Assembly (NCBI RefSeq): GCF_036388275.1
Contig: NZ_DASVSF010000093.1
Location: forward strand, 1 to 53,299
Source: Longimicrobium sp.
GTDB lineage: Bacteria; Gemmatimonadota; Gemmatimonadetes; Longimicrobiales; Longimicrobiaceae
DNA length: 53,299 nucleotides
Reading direction: 5' to 3'
This document shows, one piece after another, positions 34,460-43,674 of this stretch (its first letter is position 1; each line of letters begins with the position of its first letter). The notes below the pieces were generated by a model, which saw only the letters and a program-made list of their open reading frames with translations, was not told the DNA's origin and searched no databases. Position numbers and translations under genes: made by a program.

Positions 34460-35638
34460 ATGCCCGACCGCACCTTCCTGTCCTGGCCGTTCTTCTCCGA
34501 CGAGCACCGCGCGCTCGCCGCGGAGCTGGAGGTGTTCGTGCGCCGGGAGGTGGCGTCGCTGCCGCACGTGGAGACCAGCGTGGACGCCGCCTGCCATGCG
34601 CTCGTCCGCGTGCTGGGCGAGGGCGGATGGCTGATGCACGCCGTCACCGCCCCGCACGGCGGCGCGCGCGAGCGGCTGGACGTGCGCACGCTCTGCCTGG
34701 TGCGCGAAACGCTCGCCCGCGCCTGGGGCCTGGCGGATTTCGCGTTCGCCATGCAGGGGCTGGGCACCGGACCCATCACCCTCTTCGGGTCGGAGGCGCT
34801 CCGCGAGCGCTACCTGCCCATGGTCGCCTCCGGCGAGCGGATCGCCGCGTTCGCCCTTTCCGAGCCGGATGCAGGGAGCGACGTGGCCGCGATGACGACC
34901 ACCGCGCGGCGGGTGGACGGCGGGTTCGTCATCGACGGGGTGAAGACGTGGATCAGCAACGCGGGGATCGCCGACCACTACGTCGTGTTCTGCCGCTTTC
35001 CCGAGGCCGGCGAGCGCGGCTACGCGGCGTTCGTCGTCGATGCCGACAACCCCGGGCTGCGCGTCGCCGAGCGGATCGACGTCATCGCGCCCCATCCCCT
35101 CGGCCGCATCGAGCTCACCGAGTGCCGGGTAAGTGCGGATGCCCTCGTCGGCGAGGCGGGTGCCGGGATGCGGGTGGCGCTGGGCACGCTGGACGTCTTT
35201 CGGCCCACCGTGGGCGCGGCGGCGCTGGGCTTCGCGCGGCGGGCGCTGGACGAGGCGCTGGGGTGGACGCGCGAGCGGCAGGCGTTCGGCAAGGCGCTCA
35301 ACGAGTTCCAGCTGATCCAGGCGTCGCTCGGCGAGATGGCGCTGGAGGTGGATGCCAGCGCCCTCCTGGTTTACCGTGCGGCGTGGGCCCGCGATTCCGG
35401 CGCGGAGCGCATCACCCGCGAAGCCGCGATGGCCAAGCTGTACGCCACCGAGGCCGCCCAGCGAGTGATCGACACCGCCGTGCAGATCTTCGGCGGGCGC
35501 GGCGTGGTCAGCGGCGCGCCGGTGGAGACGCTGTACCGCGAGATCCGCGCGCTGCGCATCTACGAAGGCACCAGCGAAATCCAGAAGCTGGTGATCGCCG
35601 GCCAGTTGCTGAAGGACCAGGCGGCACGGCCCGTTTGA
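34460..35638 (+). CDS. Acyl-CoA dehydrogenase
   Basis: 392 residues, with the usual three-part fold. 'AFALSEPDAGSDVAAMTTTARR' is the substrate/FAD signature, 'RQAFGKALNEFQLIQASLGEMA' the second signature, and 'RIYEGTSEIQKLVIAGQLL' holds the catalytic-base Glu at the position used by short- and medium-chain enzymes. It oxidises an acyl-CoA to the 2,3-enoyl-CoA in the matrix or cytoplasm, passing electrons to ETF. In this cluster the substrate is presumably the reduced cyclic or ring-opened CoA ester. Start ATG 34460 follows the CACTCACG octamer array; no Shine-Dalgarno is visible. Confidence 0.92.
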   Translation: MPDRTFLSWPFFSDEHRALAAELEVFVRREVASLPHVETSVDAACHALVRVLGEGGWLMHAVTAPHGGARERLDVRTLCLVRETLARAWGLADFAFAMQGLGTGPITLFGSEALRERYLPMVASGERIAAFALSEPDAGSDVAAMTTTARRVDGGFVIDGVKTWISNAGIADHYVVFCRFPEAGERGYAAFVVDADNPGLRVAERIDVIAPHPLGRIELTECRVSADALVGEAGAGMRVALGTLDVFRPTVGAAALGFARRALDEALGWTRERQAFGKALNEFQLIQASLGEMALEVDASALLVYRAAWARDSGAERITREAAMAKLYATEAAQRVIDTAVQIFGGRGVVSGAPVETLYREIRALRIYEGTSEIQKLVIAGQLLKDQAARPV

Positions 35639-35713
35639 GCGAGGCACGGTCCGCCGATTGCGCGTGACCGGGTCCAGCATCCGCAGTCCCACTCCATCCC
35701 CGGATGGCGACCC

Positions 35714-37357
35714 ATGGCGACGATGGAAACCCACGTCACGACCGAGCCGTCGGCGCACGTGGACACCTTTGCGCGCGACCACCTTCCGCCGCGCCACCTG
35801 TGGCCGGAGATGGATTACTCCTCGCTCCCCGAGCTGGCGTATCCTCCCCGCCTGAACTGCGCCGTGGAACTGCTGGACCGTCAGGTGGAGAGCGGGCACG
35901 GGGACCGCACCGCCATCCTGTGGAACGGCGGGCGGTGGTCGTACCGCGAGCTGATGGAGAAGTCCAACCGCATCGCCGCCGCCCTTCACGAGCTCGGCCT
36001 CGTCCCGGGCAACCGGGTGCTGCTGCGCGGCCCCAACTCGCCGATGATGGCGGCCTGCTGGTTCGGTGTGCTCAAGGCCGGCGGCGTGGTGGTAGCCACC
36101 ATGCCCCTGCTGAGGCCGCGCGAGCTGGCCCACATCGCCCAGAAGGCGATGGTCCGCTTCGCCCTCTGCGATCACCGGCTGGTGGCGGATCTTGTCGCCG
36201 CCCGCGCCCAGGCGCCGGTGCTGGAGCGCGTGCTGGCGTGGGGCGGCGAGGGCGACGATTCGCTGGATGTGCTGATGGAGGGGCAGATGGGCGAGTTCGG
36301 CGCGGTGGACACGGCCGCGGACGATGTGGCGCTGATCGCCTTCACCTCCGGCACCACGGGCCAGCCCAAGGGCGCCATGCACTTCCATCGCGACGTGCTG
36401 GCCGCCTGCGACTGCTTTCCCAGATACGTGCTGAAGCCTACGCCCGATGACGTGTTCTGTGGATCTCCCCCGCTCGCCTTCACCTTTGGGCTGGGCGGAA
36501 TCCTGATCTTTCCCCTGCGCGTGGGCGCCACGGCACTGCTGATCGAGCAGCCCACGCCGCCCAACCTGCTGAAGGCCATCCAGGACCACGGCGCCACCAT
36601 CGTCTCCACCGCGCCCACCGCCTACCGGGCAATGCTGGACCTGCTTCCGCAGTACGACATCCGCTCGCTGACCCAGTGCGTGTCCGCCGGCGAAAACCTG
36701 CCGCTGCCCACCTTCGAGGCGTGGGAGGCGGCGACGGGCATCCGCATCATCGACGGCATCGGAAGCACGGAGATGCTCCACATCTTCATCAGCGCCTCGG
36801 ACGACGACATCCGCCCCGGCTCCACCGGCAAGGTGGTTCCCGGGTACCGCGCACAGATCATCGACCAGGACGGCAACCCGCTGCCCCCCGGCTCCATCGG
36901 CCGGCTGGCAGTGCAGGGCCCCACCGGGTGCCGCTACCTGGACGACGAGGAGCGGCAGCGCGGATACGTGTGGGAGGGGTGGAATGTGACCGGTGACGCG
37001 TACCGGATGGACGAGGATGGATACTTCTGGTACCAGGCGCGCACGGACGACATGATCGTCTCCGCCGGCTACAACATCGCCGGGCCGGAGGTGGAGGCCG
37101 TGCTGCTGGAGCACCCGGCGGTGATGGAATGCGGCGTCGTCGGACTGCCGGACGCGGAGCGCGGGCAGGTGGTGAGCGCGTTCGTCGTCCTGCGCGAGGG
37201 GCACCAAGGGGGTGAAGCGATGGTGAAGGAGCTTCAGCAGTGGGCGAAGGACCACATCGCCCCGTACAAGTATCCGCGCCGCGTGACCTTCCTGGACCAG
37301 CTTCCGCGCACGCAGACGGGCAAGCTCCAGCGCTTTCGGCTGCGGGAGGGCGCGTGA
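35714..37357 (+). CDS. Aryl-CoA ligase (benzoate/2-aminobenzoate-CoA ligase family)
   Basis: 547 residues, ANL adenylate-forming enzyme. 'IAFTSGTTGQPKGAMHFHRD' is the P-loop-like motif and its MHFHRD ending is characteristic of benzoate- and aminobenzoate-CoA ligases. 'DGIGSTEMLHIFIS' is the A5 motif and 'YQARTDDMIVSAGYNIAGPEVE' the hinge and C-terminal motif; a final Lys-containing 'PRTQTGKLQRFRL' is present. It would activate anthranilate (or a similar aromatic acid) to its CoA thioester using ATP. It precedes a Rid gene with a 4-bp GTGA overlap. Confidence 0.9.
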   Translation: MATMETHVTTEPSAHVDTFARDHLPPRHLWPEMDYSSLPELAYPPRLNCAVELLDRQVESGHGDRTAILWNGGRWSYRELMEKSNRIAAALHELGLVPGNRVLLRGPNSPMMAACWFGVLKAGGVVVATMPLLRPRELAHIAQKAMVRFALCDHRLVADLVAARAQAPVLERVLAWGGEGDDSLDVLMEGQMGEFGAVDTAADDVALIAFTSGTTGQPKGAMHFHRDVLAACDCFPRYVLKPTPDDVFCGSPPLAFTFGLGGILIFPLRVGATALLIEQPTPPNLLKAIQDHGATIVSTAPTAYRAMLDLLPQYDIRSLTQCVSAGENLPLPTFEAWEAATGIRIIDGIGSTEMLHIFISASDDDIRPGSTGKVVPGYRAQIIDQDGNPLPPGSIGRLAVQGPTGCRYLDDEERQRGYVWEGWNVTGDAYRMDEDGYFWYQARTDDMIVSAGYNIAGPEVEAVLLEHPAVMECGVVGLPDAERGQVVSAFVVLREGHQGGEAMVKELQQWAKDHIAPYKYPRRVTFLDQLPRTQTGKLQRFRLREGA

Positions 37358-37749
37358 TCCATCGCACGCTTCAGCCGACAGGATGGGCGTCGCCGCGAGG
37401 ATATTCCAACGGCGTGGAGGCCCAGGGACGGATGGTGTTCGTCGCCGGGCAGATCGGGTGGAACCCGGTGAGCTGCGCGTTCGAGACGGACGACTTCGTG
37501 GGACAGGCAGACCAGGCGCTGCGGAACCTGGTCGCCGTGCTGCGCGAGGCCGGGGCCGGGCCGGAGCACGTGACGCGGATGACATGGTACGTGACGGACC
37601 GCGCCGCCTACGCCGAGAACACGCGCGCCGTGGGCCGCGTCTACCGCGACGCCTTCGGCCCGCACTTTCCCGCGATGACGCTGGTGATCGTCGCCGGGCT
37701 GCTGGAGGAAGAGGCCAAGGTGGAGATCGAGGCGACTGCGGTGGTGTAG
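37354..37749 (+). CDS. Rid (YjgF/UK114) family protein, coupled to the ligase
   Basis: 131 residues from GTG 37354, which overlaps the ligase TGA and has GGGAGGG upstream. The fold shows 'MVFVAGQIGWNP', 'QADQALRNLVAVLREAGAG', 'VTRMTWYVTDRAAY' and 'FPAMTLVIVAGLLEEEAKVEIEATAVV'. The RidA-defining arginine position (P-A-R-S in RidA) is Met here. The tight overlap means it works with the ligase and pathway; removal of an enamine nitrogen is attractive since the oxygenase/reductase product is an enamine, but the missing arginine makes this uncertain. Confidence 0.88.
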   Translation: MIHRTLQPTGWASPRGYSNGVEAQGRMVFVAGQIGWNPVSCAFETDDFVGQADQALRNLVAVLREAGAGPEHVTRMTWYVTDRAAYAENTRAVGRVYRDAFGPHFPAMTLVIVAGLLEEEAKVEIEATAVV

Positions 37750-38103
37750 TTCCCCCTCCCCCCGGCCCTTCCCCCGGCAAACTACGCCGGGAGAGGGGAG
37801 AACTTCGATCGGGGTTCCACTGGCTGCCTCGCATGCCTTGGAAGCCCCCTCCCCCCCGGCCCCCGTCCCCCGCTGCGCAGGGGAGGGGGTGAACTGCACT
37901 ACGTTCCGGGGCGCGCCCCACGCTTCAATTCACTCCATGGCAAGCCAGTCCACGAAGGTGGACTTCGTGTGTTTGTTGCAGCGAATTCATTCGCCCGCCC
38001 CGGGGAATCGAGAATAACCCATTCCGCCGCAAGCGCTTATGGAACGAATGTTCCACAAGTCAGTATCAGTGTGCTCCCTGCACCACCACTCCCCGGGAGA
38101 CGC
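37750..38103. repeat. Intergenic repeat island 7
   Basis: No gene. Two GC-stem modules (about 37750-37802 and 37846-37892), then the CAGTCCACGAAGGTGGACT palindrome and GTTGCAGCGAATTCATTCGCCCG block (about 37940-37998). The pair of substitutions relative to the other copies again keeps the stem. The last 100 bp, which are A/T-richer, probably hold the peptidase promoter. Confidence 0.75.
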
Positions 38104-40149
38104 ATGGCCGGAAAAGTTCGTATACACGCGGCGGCTGCATTGGCCGCCGCCGCCCTGGGCGCCTGCGCGCCCTCCTCGCCCGTTCAGCCCTCGCCCACGC
38201 TGGGGCTGGGTGTGGACACGGCGGGCTTCGACCGCTCCGTTCGTCCGCAGGACGACTTCTTCCAGTTCGCGAACGGCGGCTGGCTGGCCCGCACGGAAAT
38301 TCCGGGCGACCGCGCCAGCACCGGGAGCTTCGTGGAGTTGCGCGACCAGTCTCAGGCCGCCATCCGCGCGATCATCGAAGAGGCGGCCGCGGGGTCGCAC
38401 CCGGCCGGCTCCACCGCGCGCAAGGTGGGCGACCTGTACGCCAGCTTCATGGACACGGTCCGCATCGAGCAGCTGGGCATCACCCCGCTGAACGGCGAGC
38501 TGGCCCATATCCGTGCCATCCGCGACCGCGGGCAGCTGCCGGAGACGTTCGCGCGCCTGGCGCGGCTGGGCGTGTCGCCCCCCTTCGGCACCTTCGTAAG
38601 CCAGGACCGCGGCAACTCCAGCCGCTACGTGGTGAGCGTCAGCCAGTCCGGGCTGGGGCTTCCCGACCGCGACTACTACCTGACGCAGAACGAGCGTTTC
38701 TCCGCCATCCGCCAGTCGTACACGGCGTACGTGCAGCGGATGCTGGAGCTTGCGGGCACCCCCAACGCGGCCGGCGCCGCCGCGCGCGTGGTGGCATTCG
38801 AGACGGAGCTGGCCCGCGTGCAGTGGGAGCGCACCCGCAACCGCGACGCGAACGCCACCTACAATCCCACGGCGGTAACGGCGCTGCAGGCCACCACCCC
38901 CGGCTTCCGCTGGGCCGACTACCTGCGGGCCGCGGGGATGAACGGCGTGGACACCGTCGTGGTGCGCCAGCCGGACTACTTTGCCGGAATGGACCGCGTG
39001 CTGGCGGCCACGCCCGTGCAGGACATCCAGAGCTACCTGGTGTTCAAGCTGGTCGACAACGCGGCCTCGTTCCTGAGCCGTGACTTCCGCGACGCGCGCT
39101 TCGCCTTTCGCGGCGGCGTGCTGAACGGCATCCAGCAGCAGCCCCTGCGCTGGAAGAGTGGCGTGGACGTGGTAGAGGGCTCGCTGGGTGAGGCCGTGGG
39201 CGAGTTGTACGTGCAGCGCCACTTTCCCGCCGAGTCCAAGGCGCGGATGGAGCAGCTGGTGAAGAACCTGGTGGAGGCGTACCGCGAGGCCATCGACGGG
39301 CTGGAGTGGATGAGCCCGGCCACCCGCGCTCAGGCGCAGGACAAGCTCGCGAACTTCACCGTCAAGATCGGCTATCCCGAGAAGTGGCGCGACTACTCGG
39401 CGCTGGAGATCCGCCCGGGCGACCTGATGGGCAACCTGCGCCGCGCCCAGGAGTTCGCCTACAACCGCATGATCAACCGCCTGGGCCAGCCGGTGGACCG
39501 CGCGGAGTGGGGGATGACCCCGCAGACGGTGAACGCGTACTACAACCCCACGAACAACGAGATCGTGTTCCCGGCCGCCATACTGCAGCCTCCGTTCTTC
39601 GACCCCACGGCCGACGACGCGGTGAACTACGGCGGCATCGGCGGCGTGATCGGGCACGAGATCAGCCACGGCTTCGACGACCAGGGGCGCAAGAGCGACG
39701 GCGCGGGCAACCTGCGCGACTGGTGGACGTCCGCGGATGCGTCGGCGTTCGAGCAGCGCGCCGGGATGCTGAGCCAGCAGTACGGCGCGTACGAGCCGCT
39801 GGAGGGCGCGCGCGTCAACGGCCAGCTGACGCTGGGCGAGAACATCGGCGACCTGTCGGGGCTGGCGATCGCGCACCGCGCCTATCGCCGCTCGCTGAAC
39901 GGGGGCCAGGCTCCCGTGATCGGCGGCTTTACCGGCGACCAGCGGTTCTTCCTTGGATGGGCGCAGGTGTGGCGCACCAAGTACCGCGACCAGGCGCTCC
40001 GCCAGCAGCTGCTGACGGACCCGCACTCGCCCGGGATGTACCGCACCAACGGCGTGCTGGTGAACCTGCCCGCGTTCTACGAGGCGTTCAACGTAAAGCC
40101 AGGCGACCGGATGTACGTGGCTCCCGAGAAGCGCGTGCGGATCTGGTAA
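38104..40149 (+). CDS. M13-family (neprilysin/PepO-like) zinc metallopeptidase lipoprotein
   Basis: 681 residues. A lipobox (LGAC, about residues 18-21) follows the signal peptide. The N-terminal domain opens 'RPQDDFFQFANGGWLART', typical of M13. The zinc site is HEISH (H518, E519, H522) in 'GVIGHEISHGFDDQG' and the third ligand is E579 of 'GENIGDLSGL', with D583 also conserved. Length fits the M13 family (about 650-700). It cleaves short peptides in the periplasm or at the surface. ATG 38104 follows GGGAGA and opens the signal peptide; the frame's extension to 37969 lies in the repeat island. Confidence 0.95.
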   Translation: MAGKVRIHAAAALAAAALGACAPSSPVQPSPTLGLGVDTAGFDRSVRPQDDFFQFANGGWLARTEIPGDRASTGSFVELRDQSQAAIRAIIEEAAAGSHPAGSTARKVGDLYASFMDTVRIEQLGITPLNGELAHIRAIRDRGQLPETFARLARLGVSPPFGTFVSQDRGNSSRYVVSVSQSGLGLPDRDYYLTQNERFSAIRQSYTAYVQRMLELAGTPNAAGAAARVVAFETELARVQWERTRNRDANATYNPTAVTALQATTPGFRWADYLRAAGMNGVDTVVVRQPDYFAGMDRVLAATPVQDIQSYLVFKLVDNAASFLSRDFRDARFAFRGGVLNGIQQQPLRWKSGVDVVEGSLGEAVGELYVQRHFPAESKARMEQLVKNLVEAYREAIDGLEWMSPATRAQAQDKLANFTVKIGYPEKWRDYSALEIRPGDLMGNLRRAQEFAYNRMINRLGQPVDRAEWGMTPQTVNAYYNPTNNEIVFPAAILQPPFFDPTADDAVNYGGIGGVIGHEISHGFDDQGRKSDGAGNLRDWWTSADASAFEQRAGMLSQQYGAYEPLEGARVNGQLTLGENIGDLSGLAIAHRAYRRSLNGGQAPVIGGFTGDQRFFLGWAQVWRTKYRDQALRQQLLTDPHSPGMYRTNGVLVNLPAFYEAFNVKPGDRMYVAPEKRVRIW

Positions 40150-40173
40150 GCCGGAACGGTTGACGGATGATGA

Positions 40174-40209
40174 ACGAGCCCCGGACTGCTGATGCGGTCC
40201 GGGGCTCGT
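40174..40209 (+). terminator. Rho-independent terminator after the M13 peptidase
   Basis: A perfect 13-bp stem ACGAGCCCCGGAC/GTCCGGGGCTCGT (40174-40186 with 40197-40209), 10-base loop, followed by CTTCTT. It is 25 bp after the stop codon. Confidence 0.85.
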
Positions 40210-40281
40210 CTTCTTGCGCTCGGCACCCACCGATGGATCCGTACGGCTGACCTTTCGCTCAATCCGAGGTATGCCTACTCA

Positions 40282-40812
40282 TCAGTTTGGACACGTCCAG
40301 CACTTCCTGTCTCTCGCTCCCCAATAAATCCACAGAGAGTCGGATGGCGTTTTCTGAACTTCCGGCGGCACGGGGTACGAGCGAGGCTCCCGCGCGCTCA
40401 TGATGCGGCGTGCATCGTACCCCGACGTACCGATCCACACCCCGTAAAAGGCACCCCGCTGCACGGTCAGCGGATATTCCGCAGTGGCCGTACCCACGCC
40501 GGGAAACCCGATCCTGACGTGAAGCTGCGTGGTGAGCGTGTCGCGCAGATGCACCCGATACCAGGGGGTGCGGCCAAGCGCCGCATCCATCCCTTCCCGT
40601 GACGTCACCACGCGCGTTCGCACCCCGTCGAAGAACTCGACGCGCGTCGAGTCCTGCAAGTAGAAGGCAATTGCGGCCTTCCATGGACTCGGTGGTGGTC
40701 CTACAGTGTGCGATACGTCATCTGGCCCCGCGGGGTGACGCACTCCACCGCAGGCAGAAGCGGCACACAACAAGCCCGCTCCCAGCAGCCGTGCGCAAGA
40801 GAGCCATTTCAT
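40282..40812 (-). CDS. Lipoprotein of unknown function
   Basis: 176 residues with a lipoprotein signal peptide (MKWLSCARLLGAGLLCAASAC, lipobox ASAC). The mature part has many beta-like stretches ('RVEFFDGVRTRVVTSREG', 'HVRIGFPGVGTATAEYPL', 'GAFYGVWIGTSGYDARRIM') and ends with a basic, Cys-containing tail. No family recognised. It lies 25 bp downstream of the HEWGH protease gene on the same strand, so the two probably form an operon. Base composition is less GC-biased at third positions than most neighbours. Confidence 0.65.
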   Translation of the reverse strand: MKWLSCARLLGAGLLCAASACGGVRHPAGPDDVSHTVGPPPSPWKAAIAFYLQDSTRVEFFDGVRTRVVTSREGMDAALGRTPWYRVHLRDTLTTQLHVRIGFPGVGTATAEYPLTVQRGAFYGVWIGTSGYDARRIMSAREPRSYPVPPEVQKTPSDSLWIYWGARDRKCWTCPN

Positions 40813-40837
40813 CGGAGTCCGCGATAGGCGTTCACGC

Positions 40838-42913
40838 TCAACATACTAGCTCCGTCCCGCAGCCCGGATCGGTAGGGTTTGTGGGCTCCGTCGGCGCTTC
40901 ATCCGGGGGTGAAGTCTCGTCCGCAGAAATCGCACGGAACACAGGAACCGTCCCAACGTTCTCGCGCCTGCTGTAGAGGTTTACCAACCAGAGCCGCCGG
41001 AAGTCATCACTGAGATTCGCCACGCTATGCCCGCTGGCATCATTCACCCACTGATTGGAGGGCCGTGTGTTGAAGAACGTCATCAGGGTGTCACCCGTCC
41101 CGTACGTCTTCTGCATCCTTACTTGATACGGGAAGCGGCGTTCCATACACCAAATAAGGTGGTCAATTCCCGTGTACGGCTTGTAGGTGACACGATCGAT
41201 AGAGATTTTACACCCTTTGATGGAGGCCACCACGTCGGCGGCTGGTTTCTGTATTCGATCGTGCGACTCTACCCATGCCGGGTCTACGATGTCCCAGAGG
41301 AAGGCATGAACGGCGCCTTGAACAATGGACCCGTCGCTCGTGCACTTCTGGCCGCAGTGAAGCAGATGCAATCTGTTCTCTTCCAAGTCTCTCCGCCACG
41401 TTGGGAGATCGCTCTCACGTACCACCGCGGCGTACCAATCCGCGAACGCTTCTCCGAATGCGCATCCGAAGTTCGTATACTCGCCCGGCGGGTGCGGGTT
41501 GGGACAAGCGGCGTTGTAGAACCGCATCAACCCGTTTGTCGCCGGTGATTCGTACAGATATTTGTCCTGCCAGAGGTGCCCCCACTCGTGGGCCGCCGCC
41601 ATCACGCCCATCTCCCTCCAGATGTGGTCCCACGTCTGCTCGATGCGCACATGATCGGAGCCCCAGTCGTACCGCGTGCCGTAACTGCTAACGGGGTAGA
41701 GACCTGCCTTCATCGTCGTGGGCACGCTGAAGAAGATGCGCTGGTGCCCGTCGTAGTTCTTGTTCAGGTTCGTGAAAAGGTGCGCCTGCTGGTTGTCAGC
41801 GGTGATCGGGATGCTTCCACCGCAAGCGCCGAAATACTGCCCCGCTAAGGTGCGATCCGGATTCGACGTAATGTAGCTCTTAACCTCTGCCTTGCGGTTC
41901 TCGGTATGAACGGTGACCTCGAGCCGCCGCTCGCTCGTAGGACCGAGACAGTCAATCGTCGGGCTGACGCCACTACCATTCGTGTAGCCACCACTACGTG
42001 CGATCTCGGCGTTCGTGGTGGTGTTGAACACCTTCCAGGCTACCCACGCATCCACAAGCGGGCGAACCGTGCCGCCTGTCCCAGCGTCGCTGTAGGTAAC
42101 CGTCACTGCTGCCGTGGCGTTCGGCGCTGGCCGATTGACAACCATCGAGCTGTCGGGTGGGGGCGGGCAACCGGTGGATGACGCGGTGAAGTCGCCCCCG
42201 GCCGGCGATATCGAGCATGTTATCACCACGTCACCGTGGCGGACGCGAGGGGGCCGCTTCTCGGAACTCAAGGGACCGCGAACCCGGCGCGTTCCGGCGG
42301 GGAACAGCATGGGATCGAACCGGTCTGTGATCCGCCCGCCGCGCTCGTCGACCCAAAGCCACAGTTCCCGACCCGCTCCGCTGCCAATTAGTTGGCCTTT
42401 GGCATCGGTTCGCGGATCATCCGAGTGCTGGAGGACCGTGGCCAGGACATAGTAGTAGCCCGGCTCGGGAAATGTTATTGTCGCGCGTTCGCGGAAACTC
42501 TCCCCTGCAGCGAAGCCCTTCCGAACCCGGAATTGTGGAGGCAGATCCTCGCCGACCGGAATGTCAATCAAATCCCAGCTGCTCCGCTCTGCGGCCGCCA
42601 GCTCAGGCAAGAATAGCCGAACTTCGGCATCTGCGGTGCCGTGCCTGGCCTGCCCGCGCACGGTAAGATGGATCGGTCGGCCGGGCTTCAGCGCGCCCTC
42701 CACGTCCACTTCAATCTCGAAGCGAGGTTCGAGCACGAGATCGGGACCGCCCTCCGCGGGACTCTGAACCTGCGAGAGCAAGGCGGTACTGTCGGGAGCG
42801 ATCGGTGTTGGCGCATCATCCACACACGCCGCCAGGAACATGGGGAAAAGTGCCGTCAGACGGCTCGCTGGAAACTGGAATCTGGTGCGGCCGAATCGAG
42901 CATTGCTTTTCAC
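40838..42913 (-). CDS. Secreted HEWGH-motif zinc metalloprotease-like lipoprotein
   Basis: 691 residues. GTG 42913 lies 6 bases after GGGAGG, and a lipobox (FLAAC) follows the hydrophobic N-terminus. Residues about 45-330 look like beta-rich domains (Kre9/Ig-like). The zinc motif is HEWGH (H442-H446) inside 'VMAAAHEWGHLWQDKY', followed by 'NFGCAFGEAFADWYAAV', which may supply the third (Glu) ligand. Many Cys are present. I do not recognise a named MEROPS family, though the HExxH plus E-x-F-A-D pattern recalls gluzincin/metzincin-like peptidases. It is transcribed with the lipoprotein gene and diverges from the next gene by 49 bp. Confidence 0.75.
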   Translation of the reverse strand: MKSNARFGRTRFQFPASRLTALFPMFLAACVDDAPTPIAPDSTALLSQVQSPAEGGPDLVLEPRFEIEVDVEGALKPGRPIHLTVRGQARHGTADAEVRLFLPELAAAERSSWDLIDIPVGEDLPPQFRVRKGFAAGESFRERATITFPEPGYYYVLATVLQHSDDPRTDAKGQLIGSGAGRELWLWVDERGGRITDRFDPMLFPAGTRRVRGPLSSEKRPPRVRHGDVVITCSISPAGGDFTASSTGCPPPPDSSMVVNRPAPNATAAVTVTYSDAGTGGTVRPLVDAWVAWKVFNTTTNAEIARSGGYTNGSGVSPTIDCLGPTSERRLEVTVHTENRKAEVKSYITSNPDRTLAGQYFGACGGSIPITADNQQAHLFTNLNKNYDGHQRIFFSVPTTMKAGLYPVSSYGTRYDWGSDHVRIEQTWDHIWREMGVMAAAHEWGHLWQDKYLYESPATNGLMRFYNAACPNPHPPGEYTNFGCAFGEAFADWYAAVVRESDLPTWRRDLEENRLHLLHCGQKCTSDGSIVQGAVHAFLWDIVDPAWVESHDRIQKPAADVVASIKGCKISIDRVTYKPYTGIDHLIWCMERRFPYQVRMQKTYGTGDTLMTFFNTRPSNQWVNDASGHSVANLSDDFRRLWLVNLYSRRENVGTVPVFRAISADETSPPDEAPTEPTNPTDPGCGTELVC

Positions 42914-42962
42914 GTGAAGCCTCCCATGAAGGTTTACAGGTGGAGTACGGGACCGGAATCAA

Positions 42963-43355
42963 GTGACCGATCCACAACCTGCTGAACACGAATCTGCGCG
43001 AACGACTATGCCCATCCGAGACGAGAAGACTTTCACCGACGAGGAATTCATCGCGGCATTCTCGATCATCCTGCCGCCTGACGAAGCCCACAGAGAAGGA
43101 TTAGCCTGGAACGCCTTCCCCGATCCCAAAGGGTTTGAGTACGCCACCTCGGATGAGCTCCGGGCCTCCGAATTCAAGAGCCATCGCAGCTATGATGGCG
43201 ACTTGCTGGACCTTCTCTCGCTGGTTTCTGACAGTTGCGCGGAACGGGCGTGGCGCCTCATGGGAATCACGTATGGTGAGGGAGAGCACCGCAGGGCAGA
43301 GTTCCGGCGCCGGATCAACGACGCCGTGCGGGCCCGCGATTCGTCGGCCTCCTGA
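42963..43355 (+). CDS. Hypothetical protein, 130 residues
   Basis: A charged, helical protein ('KTFTDEEFIAAFSIILPPDEAHREG', 'YDGDLLDLLSLVSDSCAERAW', 'EGEHRRAEFRRRINDAVRARD') without signal peptide or membrane segment. The frame starts at GTG 42963, but ATG 43008 (MPIRDEKT...) is an equally likely start. It diverges from the metalloprotease over a 49-bp gap. Function unknown. Confidence 0.5.
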   Translation: MTDPQPAEHESARTTMPIRDEKTFTDEEFIAAFSIILPPDEAHREGLAWNAFPDPKGFEYATSDELRASEFKSHRSYDGDLLDLLSLVSDSCAERAWRLMGITYGEGEHRRAEFRRRINDAVRARDSSAS

Positions 43356-43487
43356 CCTGTCGGAAAGCCGGGATCCGTGCGTACGGCCTCACCTCATCAG
43401 GTGAACGTGCGCACTGACCGATCCAGTCGCGCCATAACAATGCCTATGATAATGGGGGAACTTGGCGAGTCAAGCGGGTTGTGGTAG

Positions 43488-43574
43488 GGTCCGAAGATCG
43501 GCTCTGGGCAACCCGGCTGTCCGATCTGCGGCAAAGGCTTCAACAACAAGGCAAGCTTCCCCGAGGACGGGTAG
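43488..43574 (+). other. Possible zinc-knuckle remnant in an otherwise empty gap
   Basis: Between 43356 and 43674 no whole gene is visible. A 28-codon open stretch after a stop at 43485 reads 'GCPICGKGFNNKASFPEDG' and ends in TAG. The CxxCGK motif looks protein-like, but no start codon lies in frame, so it may be a decayed gene end or chance. Lower GC here fits a recently acquired or decaying region. Confidence 0.2.
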
Positions 43575-43674
43575 ATCTGTGGAACGACTCCGCGTTGCCA
43601 AACTGCGCGGGGCTTCTTCTGTGCGTATCTTTCATGCGGTCCCGTCGGCATCCTCACCCGATCGTGAGCTCACC

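Noticed and set aside
34442..37921. 1159-codon minus-strand open frame over the acyl-CoA dehydrogenase and ligase genes
   Set aside because: No ribosome-binding site, no domain, and it spans two well-supported genes and a repeat island.
37987..40230. 747-codon minus-strand frame over the M13 peptidase
   Set aside because: Shadow of the peptidase gene, with Arg/His/Val-rich antisense composition and no motif.
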